A stretch of DNA of 64,000 nucleotides from assembly GCA_963805795.1 (NCBI GenBank), contig CAWDVG010000004.1:434001-498000 (forward strand). Reading direction: 5' to 3'. Numbering within the stretch: position 1 is the stretch's first letter; every line of letters begins with the position of its first letter. A model generated the notes under the pieces. It was not told where the DNA came from. It saw only the letters and a list, made by a program, of their open reading frames with translations, and did no database searches. Below are positions 33,339-41,782 of the stretch, in pieces. This DNA is from CAWARU01 sp963805795 (GTDB lineage: Bacteria > Pseudomonadota > Gammaproteobacteria > UBA6186 > Azoamicaceae). Made by a program: the position numbers and the translations under genes.

Positions 33339-34598
33339 TTACCCATATATTTTTTGAAATCCCATTCCTAAACGACCCACATATTGCTTCAACGGATCTA
33401 TAAACTCAGAAGCTAATATGCCTAGTTGACGCTTCACCCCACCTAATTCTAATTGCTGAGTAAATTGTTTTATACAAAACTGATCATTAAAACGTCGTTC
33501 TGCATATCTCTGTAAAAAATCGATTCTCTGCAGTTCATTAGGAAGCGTTTTAATTTTTATCAACTCTTCTGCCAAAATAGATGCATCACGCAATCCTAAA
33601 TTAAACCCTTGAGCTGCAACTGGGCTTAATGTATTAGCAGCATTACCAATTAACACCCAGCCTTGTCCATACAAATTTTCAGCTGTGCTTCCTTGAATGG
33701 GGTATGCAAAACGTTTACCAAGTTCATGTAATATTCCCAAACGAAAACCAAAAAGTTTTTGCAAGGCTTGCAAAAATTCTTTATCGCTTTTTCCCATCAA
33801 GTTTGACGTTTCTTCATTAGGAATAATCCAAACACATTTTACCCGCTGGAAGCCAAAGGGCAACATGGCTATCGCACCATTCTTTAAAAACCTTTCATAA
33901 GCTGTACCGCCATGGCTTTGCTGAAGTACCACATTCACTACAATAGCGGTTTGCAACTGCTGATCAAGCCTTGTACCCACACCCTGTTGCTCACGCACAA
34001 ATGAATCGGATCCATCTGCTCCTACCAAAAGCGAACCCTTAATGGAGCTGCCATTCGTTAATTCCAATTCCCAAATATTGTCATTGTTTATCTTGTCTAA
34101 TTTTTTAATTTCTGTTTGCCTAAAAAAATCGACTCGAGAACGATTGACTTCCGCTTGTGTTGCCTGCTCAACAGGCTTAACCCTATCTCTTTTAGCTATA
34201 TTTTCTTGCAACAATTGATTGATATCAAAAATGAGTGAATCGGCATCCAGGACCGCACCCAAATAAGGTAATCCAAAATCCGCCGCGCGCAATCTGGCAA
34301 GGGCAAAACATCCTTGCTCGGAAACTTCTACTTCATGAATATGCTCAAAAAATTCCGCCTCTCTGTCATCTGATATTTGTGCTTGATTTTCTTCGTTAGC
34401 AAAGCGAACACCCATATTTTTTAACAACTGCACACTGGACCAAGAAAGTGCGATGGCACGCGCATTGAGATTTAAGGTAGATTTTTTAGGTGCGGGCGCT
34501 TTATCAATAACAGCTATATTAAAATGTGTTTTCGATAGAGCAGCAGCCAAACTTGTACCAACTAATCCTGCGCCCACAATAATTAAATCATATTTCAT
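33339..34598 (-). CDS. ubiH: 2-octaprenyl-6-methoxyphenol hydroxylase-like protein
   Basis: 419 residues, same flavin monooxygenase family as the next gene. Marks: YDLIIVGAGLVGTSLAAALS, GADGSDSFVREQ and GNAANTLSPVAAQGFNLGLR. The last differs from the usual GNAAxTLHPIAGQGFNLG, which fits UbiH rather than UbiI. Two insertions (near 128-155, including VKPVEQATQAEVNRSR) lengthen it a little. It overlaps the end of pepP by 4 bases (ATGA), as in the E. coli pepP-ubiH-visC operon. Confidence 0.88.
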   Translation of the reverse strand: MKYDLIIVGAGLVGTSLAAALSKTHFNIAVIDKAPAPKKSTLNLNARAIALSWSSVQLLKNMGVRFANEENQAQISDDREAEFFEHIHEVEVSEQGCFALARLRAADFGLPYLGAVLDADSLIFDINQLLQENIAKRDRVKPVEQATQAEVNRSRVDFFRQTEIKKLDKINNDNIWELELTNGSSIKGSLLVGADGSDSFVREQQGVGTRLDQQLQTAIVVNVVLQQSHGGTAYERFLKNGAIAMLPFGFQRVKCVWIIPNEETSNLMGKSDKEFLQALQKLFGFRLGILHELGKRFAYPIQGSTAENLYGQGWVLIGNAANTLSPVAAQGFNLGLRDASILAEELIKIKTLPNELQRIDFLQRYAERRFNDQFCIKQFTQQLELGGVKRQLGILASEFIDPLKQYVGRLGMGFQKIYG

Positions 34599-35938
34599 TT
34601 TGTACTCTTCGCAGCAGCGGCCATTACTGTCTCAATTTCTTCCACCGTCTTAGGAACTTCTTTTGATAGCACATGATGCCCTGACTCGGTTACCAAAATA
34701 TCATCTTCAATTCTTACCCCAATTCCCCACCAAGCTTTATCAATGTCTTTTTGATTGGGCTCAATGTAAAGGCCAGGTTCCACCGTCAACACCATACCTG
34801 GCTCCAATGCCAACCATTTTCCGTTCACCTTATATTCACCGGCATCGTGCACATCTAGTCCTAGCCAATGACCAGAGCTATGCATATAAAACCGTTGATA
34901 AGCCTTTTGTTCTAGTAATAATTCAAGCTCTCCTTGTAATAAGCCAAGCGCAATTAAACCTTCGGTTAATACCTGCACAATCTTTGCTTGTAAAGCATCC
35001 CAATAAACCCCCGGCCGAATGAGATCAATCGCGGCTAATTGTGATTTTAATACCAGCTCATAAATAGCACGCTGCTTGTCTGAAAATCGACCGGACACCG
35101 GAAAAGTTCGAGTGATATCGGCGGCATAGTATTGATATTCACATCCCGCATCCACTAATACTAAATCACCTGCCTTTAATACTTTATCATTTTGGTTGTA
35201 ATGTAGCACGCAAGCATTTTCGCCTCCACCCACAATTGGGTTATAAGCCATGGTCCTTACCCCTTCAGAATAACAGGCATACAAAAAATCGGCTTCCAGT
35301 TGATATTCCCAGATCCCTGGCCGACATTTTTTCATAAGTTCGAGATGAGCTGTGGCTGAAATCGTCGCCGCTTTTTGCATCAATGCAATTTCATAATGAC
35401 TTTTTCTCAAGCGTAGTCTGTCTATTATTGCCTTCAAATCAATCCAAAGCTTTGGAGCAGAAACCCCTTTACGATTTTTAGCACGCGCCTCACGTACCCA
35501 ATGCATCATTTTTTCATCAAAGGCTTCATTTTGTGCCAAGGTATATAAAAAATGTGTTCGATTGGAGATCAATTTGGGCATTTTCTCATCTAAACTTGCA
35601 ATATCATAAGATTTTTGCGCGCCATAAAATTCTTTAGCACCTTTTAATCCAATACGAGGACCTGTCCAGACCTCTTCTTCGGGATGAAAATCTCTACAAA
35701 ATAAAATATATTCTTCCTGATCAGCTTCATCTTTAACTAGCAAAGCAAGGGCCTCTGGCTCACAAAAACCGGTTAGATAATAAAAATCACTGGACTGACG
35801 AAAAGGATATTCTGCATCTCCATTCCGCCATTGTATTTCTGCGCTTGGCAAAATAGCGATACTCGATGCTGGCATTTCAGCAAAAATATGTGACCGCCTC
35901 TGTTTCAATTCGTCCATAAACGCTTTTGTAATTTGCAT
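34595..35938 (-). CDS. pepP: Xaa-Pro aminopeptidase P
   Basis: 447 residues, a cytoplasmic M24 metallopeptidase that removes N-terminal residues before proline. All five di-metal ligand motifs are visible in the C-terminal domain: VLVDAGCEYQYYAADITRTF (two Asp), HSSGHWLGLDVHD (His), MVLTVEPGLYIE (Glu) and VRIEDDILVTESG (Glu). The N-terminal domain carries the WRNGDAEYPFRQSSDFYYLT block of PepP. First gene of the pepP-ubiH-ubiI-like operon and divergent from zapA across 102 bases, the standard gammaproteobacterial order. Confidence 0.95.
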   Translation of the reverse strand: MQITKAFMDELKQRRSHIFAEMPASSIAILPSAEIQWRNGDAEYPFRQSSDFYYLTGFCEPEALALLVKDEADQEEYILFCRDFHPEEEVWTGPRIGLKGAKEFYGAQKSYDIASLDEKMPKLISNRTHFLYTLAQNEAFDEKMMHWVREARAKNRKGVSAPKLWIDLKAIIDRLRLRKSHYEIALMQKAATISATAHLELMKKCRPGIWEYQLEADFLYACYSEGVRTMAYNPIVGGGENACVLHYNQNDKVLKAGDLVLVDAGCEYQYYAADITRTFPVSGRFSDKQRAIYELVLKSQLAAIDLIRPGVYWDALQAKIVQVLTEGLIALGLLQGELELLLEQKAYQRFYMHSSGHWLGLDVHDAGEYKVNGKWLALEPGMVLTVEPGLYIEPNQKDIDKAWWGIGVRIEDDILVTESGHHVLSKEVPKTVEEIETVMAAAAKSTK

Positions 35939-36040
35939 TTGGGCTGTACATCCTTTATGTTTTGTTAGCTAAAAAACATATTGACCGTGGAATAAAGTAC
36001 CACTATATTTTTATTAGTATAACTGGATTGAGATATAACT

Positions 36041-36349
36041 GTGAGTCATCCAAAACCTGTAACCTTAAAGCTCTTAAATAAAGACTTTCAAGTCTCCTGT
36101 CCGCTCGGGTTAGAAGAACAATTACACGAAGCCGCAGCATACCTGGATCAAAAAATGAAGGACATACGACATAACGGTCGAGTCATTGGTTTAGAGCGCA
36201 TCGCGATTATGGCAGCTTTGAACTTAAGCCATGAGTTATTGGTATACCGACGTCAAAAGGAAGAATATATTCAAACGGTCACTGAACAAATCGATCGCTT
36301 ACAAAATAAAATTGATGAGGCTTTAGTCGAGGGCTCTTCTAGTATTTAG
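36041..36349 (+). CDS. zapA: Cell division protein ZapA
   Basis: 102 residues. ZapA binds and bundles FtsZ at the division ring. It has the N-terminal beta domain (PVTLKLLNKDFQVSCPLGLE), the helix with LHEAAAYLDQKMKDIR, and the long C-terminal coiled coil. The start is GTG at 36041; no ATG fits. It stands before the 6S RNA and fau genes, as in many gammaproteobacteria. Confidence 0.92.
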   Translation: MSHPKPVTLKLLNKDFQVSCPLGLEEQLHEAAAYLDQKMKDIRHNGRVIGLERIAIMAALNLSHELLVYRRQKEEYIQTVTEQIDRLQNKIDEALVEGSSSI

Positions 36350-36437
36350 TCTGTTCATTTATAGATGAATATTTCCCCAGGATCAGATATTTAACGGATA
36401 GACACAAACCTCTATGAAGCATATACTGGGTTTAATA

Positions 36438-36483
36438 CCGAAGGCTCTTCGGGATTGTAAGCTTGCGGACTTGATGTAAGTCC
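36438..36483 (+). ncRNA. Two adjacent hairpins, possible structured RNA ahead of 6S RNA
   Basis: CCGAAGGCTCTTCGG (36438-36452) and GGACTT-GATGT-AAGTCC (36467-36483) are perfect hairpins, 14 bases apart, in the 217 bases between zapA and the 6S RNA. No T-run follows. They could be part of an unidentified small RNA, a long 6S precursor leader, or the end of the zapA transcript. Confidence 0.35.
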
Positions 36484-36566
36484 TTATAAACATCGTTTTA
36501 TGGGCTGTTGAGGATGAAACAAGAAAAAAATCTGGATAGATTTGTTCAGTTTTTTATGAGCGGTGT

Positions 36567-36750
36567 CTTCTCGGATGTTTGTTATGGCAACCTAACTTCT
36601 TGAGCCGATATTTACTACCTCGGGAGTTATTCCCTATTGCTGTTGTGCATGTCTGCCTAGAGTAGAAAGCCTGATGCAATATATTGGCTCCCACTTGAAT
36701 CTTTGGGTTCAAGGGTAATGTTGCCAAACGGCAAACTTGTGGACCCCTCT
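36567..36750 (+). ncRNA. ssrS: 6S RNA
   Basis: 6S RNA mimics an open promoter and binds sigma70 RNA polymerase. Two landmark strings are present in the right order: TTGAGCCGATATTTACTACC (36600-36619) on the 5' side and the CTTGAA...GGGTTCAAGGGTAAT hairpin on the 3' side (about 36694-36719). The ends can pair (GTTTG with CAAAC) to close the long rod. Length near 184 bases and position between zapA and the 5-formyl-THF cyclo-ligase gene match gammaproteobacterial ssrS. Ends are approximate to about 10 bases. Confidence 0.88.
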
Positions 36751-36787
36751 TCCTATTGATATGCTTATTTCATATCCTTCAAAAAAT

Positions 36788-37396
36788 ATGGATTCAACAA
36801 AACTCTGCAAACAATTAATTCGCAAAAACATCGCAAAACACCGCCGAGTCTTAGCTGCAGGTCTAAAACATAAAAAAGCTCGTGAGCTCCTTAAAACCAT
36901 CACGCCTCTAACCGAGTTCAAACAAGCAAAAAGGATTGCATTTTATTGGCCATTTAAGGGTGAGATCGATCCCTTACCCATTCTCTATCGAGCTCTAAAA
37001 ATGGGTAAACGCTGTTATCTGCCAGTACTTCACCCCAATAAAACTAAGCACTTACTTTTTGTTGAATATCGGCTCGGTGACAAACTCCGCCTGAATCGCT
37101 ACGGGATAAAAGAGCCGCGTTTGGGTTTTAGACCAGCCCTTGCCGCCAGAATGCTTAATACTGTTTTTGTGCCACTACTGGCTTTTACACAAGGGGGCCA
37201 ACGTTTGGGTACAGGAGGCGGTTATTATGATAAAACCTTTGCTTTTCTGTTAAAAGGCAAATACCCACTCAAATTGGTTGGACTTTCCTACGAATTTCAA
37301 AAATTAGAGCGCATACCGCATGAAAAATGGGATCTATTATTATGGGGTATCGCAACTGAAAAACAGTTCACAAAACCATCGCTCAAATTCTTTTGA
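36788..37396 (+). CDS. fau: 5-formyltetrahydrofolate cyclo-ligase
   Basis: About 202 residues. It turns 5-formyl-THF into methenyl-THF with ATP, rescuing folate locked by the glycine/serine cycle. Marks: RIAFYWPFKGEIDPLPIL, CYLPVLHPN, PLLAFTQGGQRLGTGGGYYD (the phosphate loop) and the C-terminal KWDLLLWGIATE. Downstream of 6S RNA as in E. coli (ygfA). The start is uncertain: ATG 36788 is chosen because the frame further upstream (to TTG 36737) would run into the 6S RNA; none has a clear ribosome-binding site. Confidence 0.9.
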   Translation: MDSTKLCKQLIRKNIAKHRRVLAAGLKHKKARELLKTITPLTEFKQAKRIAFYWPFKGEIDPLPILYRALKMGKRCYLPVLHPNKTKHLLFVEYRLGDKLRLNRYGIKEPRLGFRPALAARMLNTVFVPLLAFTQGGQRLGTGGGYYDKTFAFLLKGKYPLKLVGLSYEFQKLERIPHEKWDLLLWGIATEKQFTKPSLKFF

Positions 37397-37464
37397 AGCC
37401 TTGGTTAGGGTTTAGGTTTAGGACTTTGAGGCACAAAGGGCTCTGAATAGGTCCGGCATAACCA

Positions 37465-37761
37465 CTATTTTAAAGGAAGAGATGAAGCCAGTTCTTTAGG
37501 GTTTGACTTTTTTTGAAGAACTCCCCACTGATAGTCGAGCGATTCTTCGCGGTAGAGAAAACTACTTTTTTTATTGCGTTGCTCATCTCCCCTTGAGAGG
37601 GAGGGACTGCGCAAGCCTTCCCGTTCAAGCTTAGAACGCTTCATAGAGGAACCTCGAGCTTCTTTTCCATCCAATAAAACATCACCATAACTGGTAACAA
37701 CTACCCCTAAACAGAGTAGAAAGGCTAGAATAATCAGCAAATCAGGTTTTCGGCGCCCCAC
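37465..37761 (-). CDS. Small membrane protein extended by a palindromic element
   Basis: A GTG start at 37761 with AAAGGA about 8 bases upstream gives a 98-residue protein: MGRRKPDLLIILAFLLCLGV with one membrane helix, then VVTSYGDVLLDGKEARG, then 38 residues encoded by the RPE-like element (from residue 46), then a short basic tail. A longer frame to TTG 37881 would run through the third palindrome copy and has no ribosome-binding site. The core looks like a one-helix inner-membrane protein conserved in some Legionellales; I cannot name it. The insertion kept the frame open. Confidence 0.5.
   Translation of the reverse strand: MGRRKPDLLIILAFLLCLGVVVTSYGDVLLDGKEARGSSMKRSKLEREGLRSPSLSRGDEQRNKKSSFLYREESLDYQWGVLQKKSNPKELASSLPLK
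37512..37626 (-). repeat. RPE-like palindromic element, copy 2
   Basis: 115 bases, 99 identical to copy 1 at 11544-11658 when read on the minus strand, without gaps. It is translated in the same frame as copy 1: EREGLRSPSLSRGDEQRNKK, then SSFLYREESLDYQWGVLQ. Both copies carry the same internal and terminal hairpins. Here the host is a small membrane protein unrelated to the NB-ARC protein. Confidence 0.85.
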
Positions 37762-37781
37762 TTTTAATTTCCTTTGTTTTT

Positions 37782-37822
37782 GAAGAACTCCCGACTGATA
37801 ACTGATAGTCGGGAGATTCTTC
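37782..37822. repeat. Terminal palindrome of the RPE-like element, copy 3
   Basis: GAAGAACTCCCGACTGAT and ATAGTCGGGAGATTCTTC form a near-perfect inverted repeat around a 5-base loop. The same sequence family ends both 115-bp copies (GAAGAATCTCCCGACTATCA...GTTCTTC). This copy has the terminal palindrome only and lies 156 bases from copy 2, upstream of the small membrane protein. Confidence 0.75.
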
Positions 37823-38004
37823 GAATTTTTCCTCACTATTAATATATATTTTTTTTCTCTATATTGAAAGTTCTGAAGCAACTTTTTTTATTATTTTTTT
37901 ATTTCGAGGGTTTTCAAGTGAAAATAAAAATAGTAACAAACTATGCTTAAGCATAAGAGCAAGGAAAATTATGAACATTGGCCATACAATCATTAGGAGA
38001 ATCC

Positions 38005-38670
38005 ATGAACCAAAATGAACAGAAGCAAGTGGTCGCCACCGCTGCACTGGATTATATTGAAGAAAATATGATTGTAGGCGTTGGTACCGGCACCACAGTA
38101 CACTATTTCATCGATGCCCTGGCTAAAATCAAAAGCCGTATTCAGGGAACGGTTGCGAGCTCTCATACCACCGAAGCTCAATTGAAAGCCTTGGGAATTC
38201 CAGTCTTTGATCTCAATTCTGTCAATGAAGTCTCGATTTATATTGATGGCGCCGATGCCTGCAATCCTTATCGGCAACTCATCAAAGGGGGCGGTGGAGC
38301 GCTCACAAGAGAAAAAATTTTAGCCTCTGCCTCTTTGCGTTTTATTTGCATTGTTGATGAAAGCAAAAAGATGAAAGTTCTTGCAGATGTCCCAGTGCCT
38401 CTTGAGGTTATTCCTATGGCACGCAGTTTTGTCGCTCGGGAAATAGTAAAACTTGGAGGATACCCGGTTTATCGACAAAACTTTATTACTGATAACGGCA
38501 ATATCATCCTGGATGTACACCATTGGACGCTTGCAGAGCCTATCAAACTTGAACAAACTCTGAATAATATTCCCGGAGTCGTTTGTAATGGCATCTTTGC
38601 CAATCGAACTGCCGATTTGGTCTTAATAGGTAGCAACCAGGGAATCATTAAACTTGAGGCAAGGCTATAA
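38005..38670 (+). CDS. rpiA: Ribose-5-phosphate isomerase A
   Basis: 221 residues. It interconverts ribose-5-phosphate and ribulose-5-phosphate. Marks: VGVGTGTTVHYFIDAL, ASSHTTEAQLKALGI (SS-x-x-T substrate loop), YIDGADACNPYRQLIKGGGG ALTREKILA (catalytic Asp and Glu region), and the C-terminal GIFANRTADLVLIG. ATG 38005 is chosen for its AGGAGA site; ATG 37978 upstream has none. With tkt, gap and pgk nearby it completes much of the non-oxidative pentose phosphate route in this window. Confidence 0.95.
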   Translation: MNQNEQKQVVATAALDYIEENMIVGVGTGTTVHYFIDALAKIKSRIQGTVASSHTTEAQLKALGIPVFDLNSVNEVSIYIDGADACNPYRQLIKGGGGALTREKILASASLRFICIVDESKKMKVLADVPVPLEVIPMARSFVAREIVKLGGYPVYRQNFITDNGNIILDVHHWTLAEPIKLEQTLNNIPGVVCNGIFANRTADLVLIGSNQGIIKLEARL

Positions 38671-38847
38671 GGAAAGCTAGTTATTGCTGCTTTACTTTTC
38701 CTATCACCTATCATATAATGGCTCATATTTCAGTTAGACGACTCTGTATATTCATAATTTGTATATGCATATAAAGACAAAAGACTGATTATACTAAATA
38801 TAGAATGCAATAGAATTTGTAGTAGATTGACAATTGAGGAGAATATT

Positions 38848-40377
38848 ATGTCTGAATCCACAGAAAAATTTGGTAAGTTTCGTTCATTTTTTTGGCCCGT
38901 ACATACATTTGAACTTAAAAAGCTCTTACCCATGTTTTTTATGTTCTTCTTTATTTCGATTGTCTACAGTACACTTCGTAATATTAAGGATACTTTAGTT
39001 CTAACTGCACCCGGTTCAGGCGCTGAAGCCCTACCTTTTATTAAAACATTTTGTGTGGTGCCAGCCGCTCTCATTTTAATGATTATTTATGCAAAATTGA
39101 GCAACGTACTCAGTAAAGCAAAACTCTTTTATGCCACTGTCATTCCATTTCTATTGTTTTTCTTATTATTTGGTTTTTTTCTCTATCCAGAAAAAGAACA
39201 TTTCCATTTATCACAAGAAACCGCAAATGCCATCGCTGCCTTCCTTCCTGCAGGATGGTCTGGTTTAGTAGCTGCCCTAAGAAATTGGACCTATTCTCTT
39301 TTCTATATTTTCGCTGAACTTTGGGGTAGTTTCATTCTATCCTTACTTTTCTGGGGCTTTGCAAATGATATTACCAAAGTAACAGAAGCCAAACGTTTCT
39401 ATGGCTTGTTCGGTTTGGGCGCCAATCTTGCTCTGGTTTGTGTAAAACCTTTAGTACATTATGTGAATGGACTCACCTCTGGTGCTGCCACCTCTGCAAG
39501 CGCATTAACACAGGATCCTTGGCAACTACAATTAAATTACTATACTGCCGTTTTTGTGATTGCGGGTATTATGGTAATGGTTATTTATCATTGGATGCAA
39601 AAAAATGTACTAACGGATGCTCGTTTTTATGATCAAACCGATCAAGTTAAAGTTAAGAAAGAAAAACCCAAATTATCCTTGTGGGATAGCGTTAAGTTTT
39701 TAGGACAATCCCGATATGTACTTTTTATAGCCATCTTGGTACTCGCTTATAATATCAGTATCAATTTAATTGAAGTAACCTGGAAAAATCAGCTTACTTT
39801 ACTGTATCCGAATAAGCTTGATTTCTCTAATTATTACAGCACATATCAGTCTGTTTTAGGCGTTGTAACTATCTTAATGATGTTATTCGTTTCCAGTAAC
39901 TTCCTAAGACGTTTCGGCTGGACTTTCACAGCCATGGTAACGCCTGTGGTATTACTGATAACAGGCGCACTCTTCTTTGGCTTTGTGTTGTTTAGTGATG
40001 TGTTATCACCTTATTTTGCTTATCTCTCTGTGACTCCATTAGTCTTGGCGGTCACGATTGGGACTATTCAAAATGTCATGAGCAAAGCTTCGAAGTATTC
40101 ATTATTCGACCCCACCAAGGAAATGGCTTACATTCCTTTAGATCAGGAATCTAAAGTAAAAGGTAAAGCCGCGATTGATACTGTGGGCGCCCGTTTAGGA
40201 AAAGCAGGTGGTTCAGGGATTCAGTTAGGGCTATTAGCCTTCGGTACCTTAGCTTCTGTATTGCCCTATATCGCAGCTGTGCTCTTTGTAATTCTTATCG
40301 CTTGGATGTGGGCTGTTAAACAATTAGGCAGCACCGAATTCAAGGCTATCGAAAAGAAAGAAGCTGCAACAGCATAA
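38848..40377 (+). CDS. tlcA: ATP/ADP translocase (NTT family)
   Basis: 509 residues with about twelve membrane helices. NTT carriers of Rickettsiales, Chlamydiae and plastids exchange host ATP for bacterial ADP across the inner membrane. Family blocks: FFISIVYSTLRNIKDTLVLT with APGSGAEALPFIK, IFAELWGSFILSLLFWGFAN, ANDITKVTEAKRFYGLFG and the late loop DPTKEMAYIPLDQESKVKGK AAIDTVGARLGK. ATG 38848 follows GAGGAGA; a TTG at 38827 is less likely. It has its own strong terminator. Substrate (ATP/ADP exchange versus nucleotide import) cannot be settled, but energy parasitism is the likely role, which implies an intracellular life. The gene name is by similarity. Confidence 0.93.
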   Translation: MSESTEKFGKFRSFFWPVHTFELKKLLPMFFMFFFISIVYSTLRNIKDTLVLTAPGSGAEALPFIKTFCVVPAALILMIIYAKLSNVLSKAKLFYATVIPFLLFFLLFGFFLYPEKEHFHLSQETANAIAAFLPAGWSGLVAALRNWTYSLFYIFAELWGSFILSLLFWGFANDITKVTEAKRFYGLFGLGANLALVCVKPLVHYVNGLTSGAATSASALTQDPWQLQLNYYTAVFVIAGIMVMVIYHWMQKNVLTDARFYDQTDQVKVKKEKPKLSLWDSVKFLGQSRYVLFIAILVLAYNISINLIEVTWKNQLTLLYPNKLDFSNYYSTYQSVLGVVTILMMLFVSSNFLRRFGWTFTAMVTPVVLLITGALFFGFVLFSDVLSPYFAYLSVTPLVLAVTIGTIQNVMSKASKYSLFDPTKEMAYIPLDQESKVKGKAAIDTVGARLGKAGGSGIQLGLLAFGTLASVLPYIAAVLFVILIAWMWAVKQLGSTEFKAIEKKEAATA

Positions 40378-40407
40378 TAAAGACCCAGAATTTTAAGTAA
40401 TAAGAAC

Positions 40408-40441
40408 CGGGCAATGCAACCAAGCATTGCCCGTTTTTTTT
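40408..40441 (+). terminator. Strong intrinsic terminator after the ATP/ADP translocase gene
   Basis: CGGGCAATGC-AACCAA-GCATTGCCCG followed by eight T. Perfect 10-bp stem, classic rho-independent form, 30 bases after the stop codon. Confidence 0.95.
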
Positions 40442-40624
40442 GGGATCAAATCGCATAAATAGCATGACCGGTCACAGCATTAAGTGACCATTTTCTAAAG
40501 CTATCTGTTGTGATTTGACACTCACTTTCATTCAGCAAGCATACTCAGCCATGGGCTTTTATCTTTTTTTTCTGCGTGGTAAACTACCGTTTTCTAACCA
40601 TTACAGCTTAAGCGAGGACCCTTT

Positions 40625-41731
40625 ATGCCAAAATTCAATCTTAAAAAAATGACAGTTACACAAGTTGCTCAACAAGTGGGTACGAACATCCAAAAAGAAG
40701 CTGTTCGTGTAACCACTAAAATAGCAACAGCTGCCGCCGCCCATGGAAACAAAGATTTTGAAGACGCTGCGAATGCTCTGCATAATTCAAAATTAGCTGC
40801 CGGAGGCCTCATCGATACCGCTCTGATCCCCATGCGAAAAACCGCAGACGATCTAATCAATAGCATTAAAAGTAAACGAGCAATAGTGTGTGCTAATGCA
40901 AAATATGCAAAAACGCTTGCAGACAACACCTCCGCTGAGTCACAAAAAATCATCCAGGAAATTGCTGATTTTCAAAGGTTACAGCCAGATCACAAAAATC
41001 AATTTGAAAATAAAGCGCTTGCAGAACAACAACACAATGTTGCAACTCTTAAAGATGTCGTTATAACTTTCAAGACTAATTTAGAACAAAATAGTCAGAA
41101 TCCAGATAACAATATTAAGCATCTACGAGCTCTGATATCTGGCGCAACCAAAGACAGTACAGTAGATGGTAAGTTGAATGAAGACAAAGCAAAACAAATT
41201 GCTGCAGAAGTCAATGCCAAGCTAACAAAGCTGGATTCTGAAACCAAAACATCTCTTGATGCTTCTAACAATGCTTTAGCGGCTTTACTACAGGCAAAAG
41301 CCAATTTTCAAACACTTATCAAAGGCATACAAGATGCTATCAGTGCCGCAATCGCTTCTGCTAAACTTGAGAAAGAAGCAGCCGAACTCGCAGCAAAAAA
41401 AGCCGCAGAGGAGCAACGCGCAAAGCAAAAAGCTGAACTCGCAAGGAAAATGGCAGACTTGCAAAAGCAAATGGCAGAATTCGCTCAGGAAGATGTTTCA
41501 AATCAACCCGCAGCAGTTGCAGGAAGCGCGGGTGCCGCAGTCACCACAGCATCTGCTGCTAAACCAGCCGTGACAACAGCCTATGATGCGAAAACAAGCA
41601 AGGAAGATAAAAAATCCCAAGCTACACAAACAATGGATGAAGGTTTTGGTATCGATGATGGTGAATACGTTGATTGTGCTGATCCAATTGTTCCTCCAAA
41701 TAAAGTAGTATCCTCGACAAATCCAAAATAA
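40625..41731 (+). CDS. Ala/Lys-rich coiled-coil protein of unknown function
   Basis: 368 residues, no signal peptide and no membrane segment. The first 230 residues are predicted helical (for example KTADDLINSIKSKRAIVCAN); 236-285 is a strong coiled coil (EKEAAELAAKKAAEEQRAKQ); then an Ala/Val/Thr linker and an acidic tail (EGFGIDDGEYVDCADP). I recognise no family. It lies between the ATP/ADP translocase terminator and tkt and has its own terminator, so it is a single-gene unit. AGCGAGGA precedes the ATG. Style resembles host-directed coiled-coil proteins of Legionellales and the protein at 46279; that is an inference from composition. Confidence 0.75.
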   Translation: MPKFNLKKMTVTQVAQQVGTNIQKEAVRVTTKIATAAAAHGNKDFEDAANALHNSKLAAGGLIDTALIPMRKTADDLINSIKSKRAIVCANAKYAKTLADNTSAESQKIIQEIADFQRLQPDHKNQFENKALAEQQHNVATLKDVVITFKTNLEQNSQNPDNNIKHLRALISGATKDSTVDGKLNEDKAKQIAAEVNAKLTKLDSETKTSLDASNNALAALLQAKANFQTLIKGIQDAISAAIASAKLEKEAAELAAKKAAEEQRAKQKAELARKMADLQKQMAEFAQEDVSNQPAAVAGSAGAAVTTASAAKPAVTTAYDAKTSKEDKKSQATQTMDEGFGIDDGEYVDCADPIVPPNKVVSSTNPK

Positions 41732-41737
41732 ATGATT

Positions 41738-41759
41738 GGGGTGCGTAGGCACCCCTTTT
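41738..41759 (+). terminator. Intrinsic terminator after the coiled-coil gene
   Basis: GGGGTGC-GTAG-GCACCCC followed by TTTT, 7 bases after the stop codon. Short but perfect stem. It separates this gene from tkt. Confidence 0.88.
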
Positions 41760-41782
41760 GAAGAGCACAAAAAGGATTGCAT

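Noticed and set aside
37859..38047. A 62-residue frame antisense to the start of rpiA with a hydrophobic stretch
   Set aside because: It overlaps the rpiA start and its ribosome-binding site, has no ribosome-binding site of its own, and its composition follows from the antisense strand.
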